From: Septoria linicola
Taxonomy: Eukaryota > Ascomycota > Dothideomycetes > Mycosphaerellales > Mycosphaerellaceae
DNA length: 64,000 nt
Reading direction: 5' to 3'
Assembly: GCA_024114885.1 (NCBI GenBank)
Contig: CP099418.1
Coordinates: 744,001-808,000 of the forward strand
The notes under the pieces were generated by a model. The model was not told the origin of the DNA. It searched no databases and saw nothing but the letters and a program-made list of their open reading frames with translations. Shown in pieces: positions 52,733-62,382 of this stretch. The position numbers and the translations under genes were made by a program. Position 1 is the stretch's first letter; each line of letters starts with the position of its first letter.

Positions 52733-54472
52733 ATGCAGAGCGAAACACTAGCTGACACAGCTTGGGATGTGGTCATCGAGGGCACTGGGCTTCCGCAGTC
52801 GCTCCTTGCGCTGTATGTGCACCCAGCTTCTGTGCGCTCTGCCTCAGTCTGACTGACGTGGAAGGCTGCCATGAAGAGCACTGTCACGTTCCGGCAAGAA
52901 AATACTGCATGTCGATCGCAACGACTATTACGGCGGCAACGAAGCATCACTTGGTCTCACTGAGGCTGAAGAGTGGGCTGTCAAACACGTTGGCGCTCAG
53001 TCCAAGGACGCTGCTTTCAGCCATGCTGTGCTGAAGAAGCTGGAGGGGACTGGTGAGATCAAGCTAGGGAGACCTAGAGCGTACGAGCTTTCACTGGCGC
53101 CTCAGCTGCTGTACAGCCGCAGCTTCTTGCTTGATGCTGTTGTATCGTCACAGATCCACAATCAGCTCGACTTTCAAGCAGTGGGATCATGGTTCGTGGT
53201 AGATACTGCCACAGGCGGTCTGGTCACGGTACCAGGCAGCCGAGAGGACATCTTCCGCGATGACAAGATCAACATGAAGGCCAAGCGCGCATTGATGAAG
53301 CTGCTCCGGTCTCTCAACGCAGAAGATGCGGATCAGGTATGGGCTCAAGAAGCAAGCATGTCGTTCACGACCGTCCTTGAGCAGAAGTTTGGGTTGCCAA
53401 CAACTTTACACGCTCCCATCCTTGCACTAGCCATGACCACAGAGCCTCCACAGAGCACGACCGCCGATTTCGCAGTACCAAGGATCATGCGTCACCTGCG
53501 AAGTATCGGGATGCATGCGCCTGGCTGTCCTGCACTTCTACAAAGATACGGTGGGCTGGCAGAGATCATACAAGTGGCTTGCCGCGCCAACGCTGTTGGA
53601 GGCGGCGTGTATGTCCTTGGTACGGGCATTACCACGGTACACAGCACTGACGAGAACAAGCTGAGCATCGCACTGGACAATGGTGAACAAATTTCAACAC
53701 GCTGGCTCGTCACTGCTAGCTCCCATGAGCAAGCGGTTCCAGACAATTCGGCAGAGAAATCTCGCTCAGAGGTGTCCAAGAGCATCTCCGTCGTCGCCTC
53801 GCCGCTGACTGCATTGTTCCAGCCACTTGCCGCCGGAGCTGTCACACCTGCTGGTGCGATCGTTTTGATACCTGGAGAGGCGGAAACGGATCCACCAGCG
53901 TATATCTTCGCTCACTCGAGTGACTCCGGCGAATGCCCATCTGGTCAAAGTACGTATCTTCCGCTTCCTAATCTTCTTGCTCACAATGATGATCAAACCT
54001 TACGAATACTTATCTACATTGCCTGAATCGCATTGATGCATAAAATCTCTGACAACCTGAAACGACGCTTATCCACCTGAACACATCTCGCTACCAATAC
54101 GTGGCAACAGTTCGCTAACGATGAGATGCAGGCGTCCTATATGCATCTATTGCAGCAGGTCACGAGTATGGCTACGCTCGATTAGATCTTGCTGTCTCGA
54201 CGTTGCTCTCAGCACTGGACGCAGAGTCCAGTCCAGAAGTCCTATGGTGCTTGCAGTACCAACAAGACTACGCAGCAACTTCGAGCACTTCGCAGCACTC
54301 GAGTCAAGTCGTCCGACTTCATCCTGTGCCAGCCGGTATGGTGTTGGAGGACAGTGTATTGGAAGATGTGAAAGCTGCTTGGCTGCGCATTGTGGACGGT
54401 GAGGATTCCGACAGCTTTATGAGCTTCGCTGCGAGGGAGGGAACTACTGATGACGATGATGAGGACACATGA
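52733..54472 (+). CDS. MRS6: Rab escort/GDI-family protein (Mrs6-like)
   Basis: Three exons: 52733-52812, 52877-53949 and 54132-54472. Intron 1 is GTATGT...GAAG and intron 2 is 182 bp, GTACGT...TGCAG; phases 2 and 1 close to 497 residues. The N-terminus WDVVIEGTGLPQSLLALALS followed by KKILHVDRNDYYGGNEAS is the FAD-like dinucleotide fold of the GDI/REP family, and DLAPQLLYSRSF-type sequence (LSLAPQLLYSR) plus MKAKRALMKLL belong to the Rab-binding platform. LPLPNLLA-like ends are absent; instead the acidic tail REGTTDDDDEDT closes the chain. The WDVVIEGTGLPQS spelling and the longer length favour the escort protein (Mrs6/REP), which presents new Rab GTPases to geranylgeranyltransferase II, over plain GDI. 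Confidence 0.88.
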
Positions 54473-54813
54473 GTATGAACATGACCATAGTTGGATACGT
54501 GAAATAGCACTGAATGGTACACGTCAACAGAAGCTACCGACTCTTCTTCTCATCCTATATCGCTCTTGCCTGCACTGTCTCCATTGTCTTTCAACCTGAG
54601 GAAGACCCTGCTTTAGCTACTATCATCAGAATAATCATACCAGTATGCACTCCAGCTTACTATAAGCACATCAATATGATTGTTCACTATTGCTGAGACG
54701 AAGTCCAGTCACGAGACCTCGGTTACACGCCAAGTCGAGTTCCACTTCAGCGTCAAGGTTATCTCACGACCTCTGCCCACCTCCCGCTTAGACACTTCGA
54801 GCCAGCTTCGACC
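54473..54813 (+). other. Intergenic, promoter of the tandem helix-turn-helix gene
   Basis: A same-strand spacer with no supported gene or repeat. Confidence 0.5.
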
Positions 54814-55957
54814 ATGGCTGGCAAGAAGGATGACATCGAACCACATCGCGCAGAGATCCAAGAGCTTACGCAGAATGGCGAAAACTGCGAACAAATCGCT
54901 GCTGCGCTGAGAGCGAAAGGAGTCGAAATCTCCGCGAAATCCATCAGCCGGTATCGAATCTCATGGGGGATCAGAAAGAGAGCCGAGCCTAAGACCAAAG
55001 GCAGAACATGTGAGCTTCTCTGGCGCAACCTCGAATCGTAGCTACATGCTGATCTTGCTGTTTCAAGATCCAAATCGCAAGAGGACCTCAACAGAGCCGA
55101 CTAAGCAGTAAGTACACATAGAACCAAGACTCGTTTCATCCTCCCGAGCTCAGCCTTGCATGGGCTTCAGCCTCAAGAGGGTGATGAACCTTTTCTGACC
55201 ACCGTCAGTGAACAACAAAGCACGCGAAAGGCAGAGATCATTGCAAGATCCGAGAGGGGCGAGACCGCCGAGCAGATTGCTGCTGCATTCCAGGCAAAGG
55301 ACATCGCCCTCTCAAGTTCGACTGTCACAAGACTGATGACATTCTGGTGTGTACCGTCGCTGGACCCTATTGTCTTCTACTGTCGTTCTAATCGATAACA
55401 GGGGCTTGATTCCATACGACAAAGCAAGAGCTCGTGGTCGACATTCCGAAGCTCAAAAAACCAAACGAGCAGAGCGCGAAGCCGCCCCCAAGGCTCGGAA
55501 ACCACGTCAACCCAAGCAAATCGCGGCACCCTCCGACCCCTCCGAAGTACAGCACTATCCATCTGAATGTGCATTCGGGCCGCAAAAGAGGACCACCACG
55601 ACGTATCCTGTGCTAGAGAATCCATTCAATCTCGATCCGGCTTTCGATGCCGGAGCAGACTCCGCTCCACATATAGATGGTGACGACCATGAGTCCTCGG
55701 CCTATCCAGCTCAGCACGCGCGACCTACGATGGATGTTGCAGCAGAGCTCATGTCGGCTGAAATGCTCGTTGATCTAGCGACATCGACATTAGCTGCTGC
55801 AAATCGAGTGAAGGAGCTGTATATTGCTCGACAAGCAGGCCGTTCACTGCCTGGATCGATGGAAGTGCCATCTGATGACGATATAGCTGCAGCGAAACAG
55901 AAGGTCAGGGAAGCTGCAGCTGTCATGCACGACTTGGCGATACCGAACGTCACATGA
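54814..55957 (+). CDS. Protein with two helix-turn-helix-like repeats, unknown function
   Basis: Four exons: 54814-55009, 55068-55107, 55209-55346 and 55402-55957, phases 1, 2, 2, closing exactly to 309 residues. Two copies of a helical unit are seen. Copy 1 (about residues 10-55) has HRAEIQELTQNGENCEQIAA, then ALRAKGVEISAKSISRYRIS and WG. Copy 2 (about 84-126) has KAEIIARSERGETAEQIAAA, then FQAKDIALSSSTVTRLMTF and WG. Each has the helix-turn-helix look of a DNA-binding unit (EQIAAAL, a turn, then a serine-rich recognition-like helix), resembling Clr5 or homeodomain-like folds. A basic Lys/Arg/Pro stretch follows each copy (KRAEPKTKGR; RGRHSEAQKTKRAEREA). The C-terminal third has two helices (MSAEMLVDLATSTLAAANRV; AAAKQKVREAAAVMHDLAI). 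A DNA-binding regulator is a reasonable inference; no family is recognised with certainty. Confidence 0.75.
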
Positions 55958-56439
55958 GACCTTGCTTGTTCAAAGAAGGACTGCAACAATGTGAGGCATT
56001 CGCTCGACTGGAGCAGATGACACATCTCAGCTTGCTACTCTTGCACAACAAGCGCGTCAAACTTTGGTCGACCTTGAGCGATGGTTGCACCACCACTGAG
56101 CAAGCTTGATAGAGACACGGCATTTGTAGTGCTCGCTTGCGATATCTTCCAGGACCGGCACCGGGGCCAAACGATAATCTTTGCAAGGTTTTGAGACAGC
56201 TTCCAGTACTAGTCTTGCCATGCAATACACAAAACATCAAGCTCTGGAGTAGAGCTTATACTCTATGCAATGGTACAGTATAACAAAGATTGAAATAAGA
56301 CTACAAATCACGACAACCCGCCTTTCCTCCGTCATAAACCACGTCGTTATTATACAATTTAGTCTTTGACCCAACATCTAAATTTCAAACAGCACTAGTT
56401 CGCCTCCTTGCTCCGTCGGGGTATGTAGCCACTGTTTCG
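55958..56439. other. Convergent intergenic
   Basis: It lies between the stop of the helix-turn-helix gene and the stop of the Arg/Asp-rich gene. Part of it is AT-rich (about 56255-56400). No gene is supported. Confidence 0.5.
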
Positions 56440-57720
56440 CTAATGGGGCACTCCGCCGCCCTTTCCGCCGTTGTTGAGATACGTATTCGCCAGCTGCGCG
56501 AGTAAAGGCTTAGCTACAGGCGCGACCTTTTCCCAGTTCTTCTTGCCGTTCTGCATGATATTGTCTACATCGAACCCTCCTCCATGTCTGCCGCTCTTGG
56601 GTCTGCTGCCTCTTCTTGTGTCTTCGTAGTCATCGTATCGATCATCTCGTCTGCGGTCGTCGCGTCTTGGGTCTCGTCGGTCAGCGTAGCGGTCTCGCTC
56701 ACGTCGGGCGTCGCGGCCGTCTGTTCGGTAGCCGCGTTCGTAGGGATCGTCTCGCGCTGCGCGGCGTGGACGATCTGTACCGTAGCCGTCGTCGTAGCGG
56801 CGTCTGTCTCTGTCGTCTCGTCGACGTGGAGGCTGGTCGTAGTCGTCGCTGTCTTCTGGTGGTGGAGGAGCAGCGCGACGATGTCGTCGGCGAGAGGGCT
56901 CGGCATATGGGTCTCTGCGTCGTGGAGGGTCCTCATCATATGCATCTCGGGGCTTCGAGCGTCGTGGAGGTTCGATGTCATCATACTCGTCTCTGTGTCG
57001 ACGGCTGGGCTTTCGTGCTACTGGTACGGGTTCTGGCTCCGCGTCATATGGACTTCTGCCACTTTTACGTTGTCGTCGCTCATTCGCAATTGGAGGCTCT
57101 TCATCATGTGCAGCAACATCGCCGTATGGGTCTCTTGTGCTCTTTGCATGCTTCTTGTCAGGCACCGGGGCACGAGAATCGTCGACCTCTTCGGCAGGCG
57201 GACTTCGACTAGGCTTCTTGCGATGCTTGCGATCACTAGATCTGTCGGCGGGAGGTTCCTCTGTCTCATCGTGTGTGTCACGAGCACTTCTTCGCTGTCT
57301 TCGGCGATCGCTGCTGTGATCATGGTATGGGTCTGCTTCCGTGCCAGGGACGGGGATTGCACCCGGAGGCGGCCTGTCCTCACCACGATGTTTGCGAGAA
57401 CTTAAGGTGTACTCTTTTCTCTCATCGCCTATGGGAGGTGGTGGAATTTCTGGCTCGGCCTGTGCTTTCTCCTTGGGCGAAGATCGTTCCTCTCTATGCC
57501 TCCGACGAGGCACGTATTCATCTTCGTCGCTTGCATCGTACGTTTCTCGTCTTCTGTTCCCACGACTAGGACGAGGCTCATATGATACGTCACGAGATTT
57601 TGCAGAAGGACGTCGGTAAAGATCATCATCGTAATCGTCGTAGCCGCGACTCGGAGGTGGTCGTCTTTCACGGCGAGGGTCTCGCGACCTCGAGACGGGC
57701 TCATCTGGATATCCAGGCAT
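56440..57720 (-). CDS. Arg/Asp-rich low-complexity protein
   Basis: A single-exon frame of 426 residues from ATG at 57720 (MPGYPDEPVSRSRDP). The chain is dominated by Arg, Asp, Pro, Tyr and Ser in patterns such as SRGYDDYDDDLYRRPS, PPRRRDDRDRRRYDDGYG and RRDPRRDDRRRDDRYDDYE, a mixed-charge composition typical of RNA-associated condensate proteins. The C-terminal 40 residues look folded: GGFDVDNIMQNGKKNWEKVA followed by PLLAQLANTYLNNGGKGG, and probably form the conserved core. No RRM or zinc finger is present. The function is unknown; a role with RNA or the nuclear periphery would be inference. The 273-residue plus-strand open frame opposite is a shadow of the biased codons. Confidence 0.75.
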   Translation of the reverse strand: MPGYPDEPVSRSRDPRRERRPPPSRGYDDYDDDLYRRPSAKSRDVSYEPRPSRGNRRRETYDASDEDEYVPRRRHREERSSPKEKAQAEPEIPPPPIGDERKEYTLSSRKHRGEDRPPPGAIPVPGTEADPYHDHSSDRRRQRRSARDTHDETEEPPADRSSDRKHRKKPSRSPPAEEVDDSRAPVPDKKHAKSTRDPYGDVAAHDEEPPIANERRQRKSGRSPYDAEPEPVPVARKPSRRHRDEYDDIEPPRRSKPRDAYDEDPPRRRDPYAEPSRRRHRRAAPPPPEDSDDYDQPPRRRDDRDRRRYDDGYGTDRPRRAARDDPYERGYRTDGRDARRERDRYADRRDPRRDDRRRDDRYDDYEDTRRGSRPKSGRHGGGFDVDNIMQNGKKNWEKVAPVAKPLLAQLANTYLNNGGKGGGVPH

Positions 57721-58437
57721 TTTGTGATCAATGTGTAGAGACAACCCGCGTTGTCTTTGCTTTTGAAGTGCTAGCACTCAATGAAGAAGGTATTGAGTCA
57801 GTACCAGCAAGACGCATGTGTTCTGGGGAAAGATTGAGGGCCGCGAGTGTGAGCTTAGAAGGTCTACGGTGTCTCTGTGCTGCAGCTTGACGTCGTTTGT
57901 CGGGCAGAAACGCCAGCTCACAGGACTGTGGGAGGCAATGCTCCACCGGGACTTTACCCTTCGAGCCTTCTCCAACCAAGTCCCGGCGCAGCTTGTGACG
58001 GTGCTTGTAGCAGCGTCACCTCGGCCTGGAGCTCAATTGAATGGAACCACTTGGCACGAACCGCAGGTCTGATGAGCGCTATCGCTCACGCTCGAGGCAC
58101 GAGTGAGCCGGATAATGCTCGGTGTGCCCCCACCCCGCCAATACCGCTGGCAAACCCACCTGATGTAGTACAGCAGACTATTGACAGACGCCACGCATCT
58201 CGTGGCAAACCTCATTGCGTCTCACATTGCAAGTGATGAGCCGGACACACCGCTTACGTCTGGTCAAGGTTGTAAAGTTTCGTGTTCATGGTATTCATCT
58301 TGTCCACATGTCATATAAGCGGTGAGCGCACATGCCACACTTGCGCTGCTGATCAGTCGCCGGACATCCGCCCCCAGATCACCAGCAAGTACCCTTGAAT
58401 CGTCCCCCCCTTCGTTCTTCTGGCACTACTAGTCAGC
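57721..58437. other. Intergenic between two minus-strand genes
   Basis: It carries the promoter of the Arg/Asp-rich gene and the 3' UTR of the coiled-coil gene. The short open frames here have no coding character. No repeat is seen. Confidence 0.5.
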
Positions 58438-60502
58438 CTAATCCCGCGGCTCTTCTTCTGCAGCAGCTTCTACATAAGGCTGCAATCTACTTCTTGGCAA
58501 GTCTTGCATGGACACATGTTTTGTGATTGGCTCTGACGTCTCACGGCTGTCCCGAATCTCTGCTAGCGAAATGCGTCTTCTGGGTGGCAGAGGTGGCAAG
58601 AGCGTGGGCTGAGTAGTGTCGTTGAGGAAAGAGAATGGTCCAGCAGAAGATCGAGAGACGTGCGACCGTTTCTCTCGATGTGCTCGAGGACGGTCTTGCT
58701 TCTGTGGCGGAGACTCTTCCGTGAGTGCGAGCTTCTCGAGCAGTCTCACACTATCGCTACGTCGCGCATCAACGCTGCCTTCCCGCCATCCAGGCCTTCC
58801 GAAGGTGTGCGAGATAGATCGTGGACCAGATTCCCAGATCGCTGCTCTCTGTTGCTCACTCGGCAGCCGAGCATTTTTGAAAGGTTTGGGTGCCCATTTG
58901 GACACGTGTGTCGCATGAAGTTCCGGGCCAGATGTTGCGAAAGGCGAGTATGTAGCTTCAAATCCAGGAGTACGAGTGGAAGGTTCGGGTGCAAGCTTCG
59001 TCGTCGTTGGCGTCGTTGTCGGTGTTAAGGCATGGTTCAATGATGCCCTGAGCTGCGCAACCACTTCGCCTCGCTCCTCGAACAGTCTTGAGAGACGCTC
59101 CTTCTCGCGAGTCTCGTTGTCGCAATCATCTTTCAAGCGCTTGAGATCACGAGATACTCTCTCGATCTCGTCGTCCTTCTGCTCCATCAAGATGACACCC
59201 CTGCAATGAAACAAATCTTTAGTGTACGCTCACAGAGTGCCAATCAATGATCGAGACTCTTACCTGGCAATGACTTCTTCTTGCTTGACAACTACGGCAT
59301 CCTTCGACTCACAGAACACTCGCAGTCGTTGGAGCTCATCATCCTTGGCGTTGATAACATCATCGAGTTCATCTTGCTTGCTGGCGTGCAGATTGTACAT
59401 TTGTTGTAATCGCTGGTTGGCTGCTGCTAGCTCGTCTTCTTTTCGTGCGAAGTTCTCGCACGCAGCCGAGTGGTTTGCCGTCCACATCTGCAGTGCTGCA
59501 TCCTTAGTCTGGCACGCTGCACGCATTTTTTCCACTTCAGTACCCAGGACACTCGAGCATATAGCAAGACACTCCTCACGCTCAGATACTTTCTTTTCGA
59601 GCTCCGCATTCGCAGCTTCCAGCTCCTGAATATAGGATTGCCTTTCACTTGATGCTTGTTCGCTGCGTCTGAGACTGTCTTGTGTACTCCTGTTGAGCTC
59701 TTCAAGGTCAGATATCTCTTTATCCCTAAAAGCTACTCCCTCAGGCGCCTGCGCGTCTGATAAGGTAGAACCTGGGAAACAGTGGCCAGAGAAACCGTCC
59801 TCGTAAGGAGCAAAGCGATCGATGCCACTTACAGTGGCATCCAGCTCGACAGATTTCTGGTGACTGTGCAGCGAGGGCGAATTGGCAAAATTCGGATAAG
59901 TATAGTCTCCGAAGCACTCTGAGTAGGCGCCAACATCGGGTCGCGATGCAATGGGAAGGCCTCTTGACATGACTTGTGCAAACGGCTGAGCAGAAACGTC
60001 GGCAGCACTTGATAGAGGAGTGAAGGGATCTAGGCAATGGTCGACGCGGTCCTCCAGATTCGATACGCTTTGCTCAAGGTCTCCAACTCTATTGTCGAGG
60101 CTTCTGACGTCGGTTCGTAGTGAGTTGAAAAGTGACCTAGCAGTGTACATTAGCCGGCGATCACGGATGCGTGACATGGAAGTCCTTATCTTACCAGAAT
60201 AGGGGCGCCGATGGCATAGTGAGGCCACGATGCGGGAGAATGTTGGATGGTTGTGGCGGAGACACCCAGCTGGAGGAATAAGTATCGGCATAGCTTTCGC
60301 CTGTGTGGCGGCGATGGTCATCGTTCATCAGCAAAGATGCCTGAATGGAATCGAGGTGAGCTTTAGCATCAACGATCTTAGCAAAGAAGGTATCGCCGTC
60401 TGCATTGTAGTGCGATAATTTGGGTGGTGAACATGAATAGGAAGCCGCCATTTCTGACACGCGTTGCTTAAGGCGTATCAGCTCCTGGTGCACGTCGTCC
60501 AT
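58438..60502 (-). CDS. Coiled-coil protein of unknown function
   Basis: Three exons: 60502-60195, 60136-59264 and 59200-58438, phases 2 and 2, closing to 647 residues. The start MDDVHQELIRLKQRVSEMAA is already helical. A second short coil follows the first intron (SLFNSLRTDVRSLDNRVGDL with LEQSVSNLEDRVDH). The main coiled coil spans about residues 250-450, with heptad-like runs such as KEISDLEELNRSTQDSLRR, YIQELEAANAELEKKVSERE, DELAAANQRLQQMY and DDEIERVSRDLKRLKDD. The last 180 residues are disordered and Ser/Pro/Arg-rich. The architecture is that of septation, spindle-pole or kinetochore scaffolds, but no family signature is evident and I do not assign one. Confidence 0.8.
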
Positions 60503-61229
60503 ATCTGGCCAACTGTTCCGCTACGATGGTAGGGCTAGACCTGATCTTCGGAGAAAGGGTATCGATATATCAGTTTCCTTGTGACTAGATGCAATCCGAC
60601 TGGCGTGCACTGTTGTAATCAGAGACGGAGGTTGGGTGTTGGATGTTGGCGGGATGCCGTGCGGAGAAGTGAGGCTGTTGCCATCATAGTCATGTGATGG
60701 TTCAGGAAAACGTCAGGCACGAAGAGTAGCCAACAGGAGGAAGTCGAAACATGAGGCAAGCGAGGCTGAGGTCTCGTCGCCAGCGCCGGCGGGAAACATA
60801 CAATACAGTCACTTGCTGTTTCGTCGGCAAATCACTTTTTGTCAATCACTAGTCGACGGCTAGCGTTATCACATAGAGAAGACAGGATCGACAAGTCTGC
60901 GCAGCATCACGCAAAAGGTCTGGTAAACAGTTGATAGAGATTCTCATCATTCTAGAAAGCTGCAGTTGCAGCCTGTAAACTTCATGATCGCATGCTGGGT
61001 ATCCTTTGAGCTATCCATTCCACATCTCACATACCCAGTGAGTGTAATGCACATTAAGTCGTTCCAATCCCCCGGGCGGCCACTTGCTTCACGCCCCTAT
61101 TGCTAGACCTGCCAGCTACCATACGCCTTGTACGCCTGTGTGCCATGCTATTCATAAAGTCAAGTGAGCCGTGATGCATTCAGTGGCAGAAATTCCGCTC
61201 GAGACGAGCACATGTCCAAAGTGGCATGC
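60503..61229. other. Intergenic between two minus-strand genes
   Basis: It holds the promoter of the coiled-coil gene and the 3' UTR of eIF4E. I see no coding frame, repeat or RNA gene. Confidence 0.5.
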
Positions 61230-62049
61230 CTAAGCAGTGAACTTGGCCTTTGCGCGACTGCTACCAGCGTGGGCGGAGTCGGCGTGTCCAGAGAACTCCA
61301 CGCTTTCATTTGGTCCGACAGCGAGAACATCCTTGAAGCGCTTTCCGATGCGCTCGAGACGCTTGCGGCCATCTGCAGGATCAGCTCCCTCATCCTTGCC
61401 CTTCTTAGGTGGTTGACCAGCAGTCCTCGTCCAAAGACCCACACGCCAGAATGCCTTGCGGATGTTGACTACGACTCCCATGACCTCATTGTCGCTCTCG
61501 TCCTCCAGCATCTCACCAATAGCGGAGAGCATGATGTTCAGCCATGTCTCGTCATTGGCCTTGCTACCCTTGAAAGTGTATGACCAACGGCCGCCATATT
61601 TGTTCTGAGGATCCTCCCACTCCGGGCGAACACCTTGCTTGAACAGGTGGTAGTCTGACTTTTGCGCGAGCTCGGAGGAAGGAGTGATGTTGTTCTAGAA
61701 GCACACTGTAGTCAGTACTGGCAATCGCAAAGGTCAAGTCCTGGTTAAGGAAAGTGCGCGGACTCACGTAGATGCCCCAGAACTCCTCGACGCTGTTGAA
61801 GCTGATGACTTCCTTGAGCAGCTCATTCCAGTCTTGCTTGCCGCTTGGTGGCTTAGTGAACCACAAGGTCCAAGTGTGCTGGAGAGCGTGCTTGACGTTG
61901 AAGTTGGACGGGTCGTCAAAGACCGTCACGATCTTGTCGCTGTTTCCGTTGGCGCCGTTGGTAGCATCGCTGAGACCGCCCTCTGGCGAGATCGGGATGC
62001 TGTCGAGCGGCACAGGCTCAGAGTGGCCGTTGGATGCAACTTCAGCCAT
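61230..62049 (-). CDS. Translation initiation factor eIF4E (cap-binding protein)
   Basis: Two exons, 62049-61768 and 61694-61230 (GTGAGT...TCTAG, phase 0), giving 248 residues. After a 50-residue polar N-terminus come the hallmark eIF4E segments: HTWTLWFTKPPSGKQDWNEL, then FNSVEEFWGIYNNI, YHLFKQGVRPEWEDPQNKYG with GRW, then ETWLNIMLSAIGEMLEDESD and VVVNIRKAFWRVGLWTRTAG. The tryptophans that stack on the m7G cap (in FWGIY and PEWEDP) and the one that contacts eIF4G are present. The C-terminal 60 residues are Lys/Arg-rich followed by a short extension SGHADSAHAGSSRAKAK. The protein binds mRNA caps in the cytoplasm at the start of translation. It is divergent from the Rrn9-type gene 333 bp away. 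Confidence 0.95.
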
Positions 62050-62382
62050 GGTGAGGGTTGGTTGTAGCGGTAATTCCGAGGCGGTGGTGTGGAAGGCGGT
62101 GAAGTCGAAGGACACGCAGAGATGAATTAGGCGACGGTAGAGAAGGAGAAGACAATGCGCCGAGCAGAGTCTTTGAGTGATGTGTGTGGGCGGTGGTGTT
62201 GATGGCGGAAACGAGAAACAATTGGCAGGCGGGAATATTTTGGCAGGACGCTAGCGCGGCTGGTACCTGCTTCACCTTGTTCACCTGGCTCTTCGTGCCT
62301 GCCTTCACCGTTTCGCAGTTCTCTCACCCCAACAGCTGAGTCATGTTCCAAAAATGCGTGCTTCTCACTCTCGGTGCGAATA
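62050..62382. promoter_or_regulatory. Divergent promoter region between eIF4E and the Rrn9-type gene
   Basis: 333 bp separate the two start codons. Both genes serve protein-synthesis capacity. No consensus element is identified. Confidence 0.5.

Noticed and set aside
56584..57405. 273-residue plus-strand open frame rich in Val/Ser
   Set aside because: It is the antisense of the Arg/Asp-rich repeats; codon bias of that gene removes stops on the other strand.
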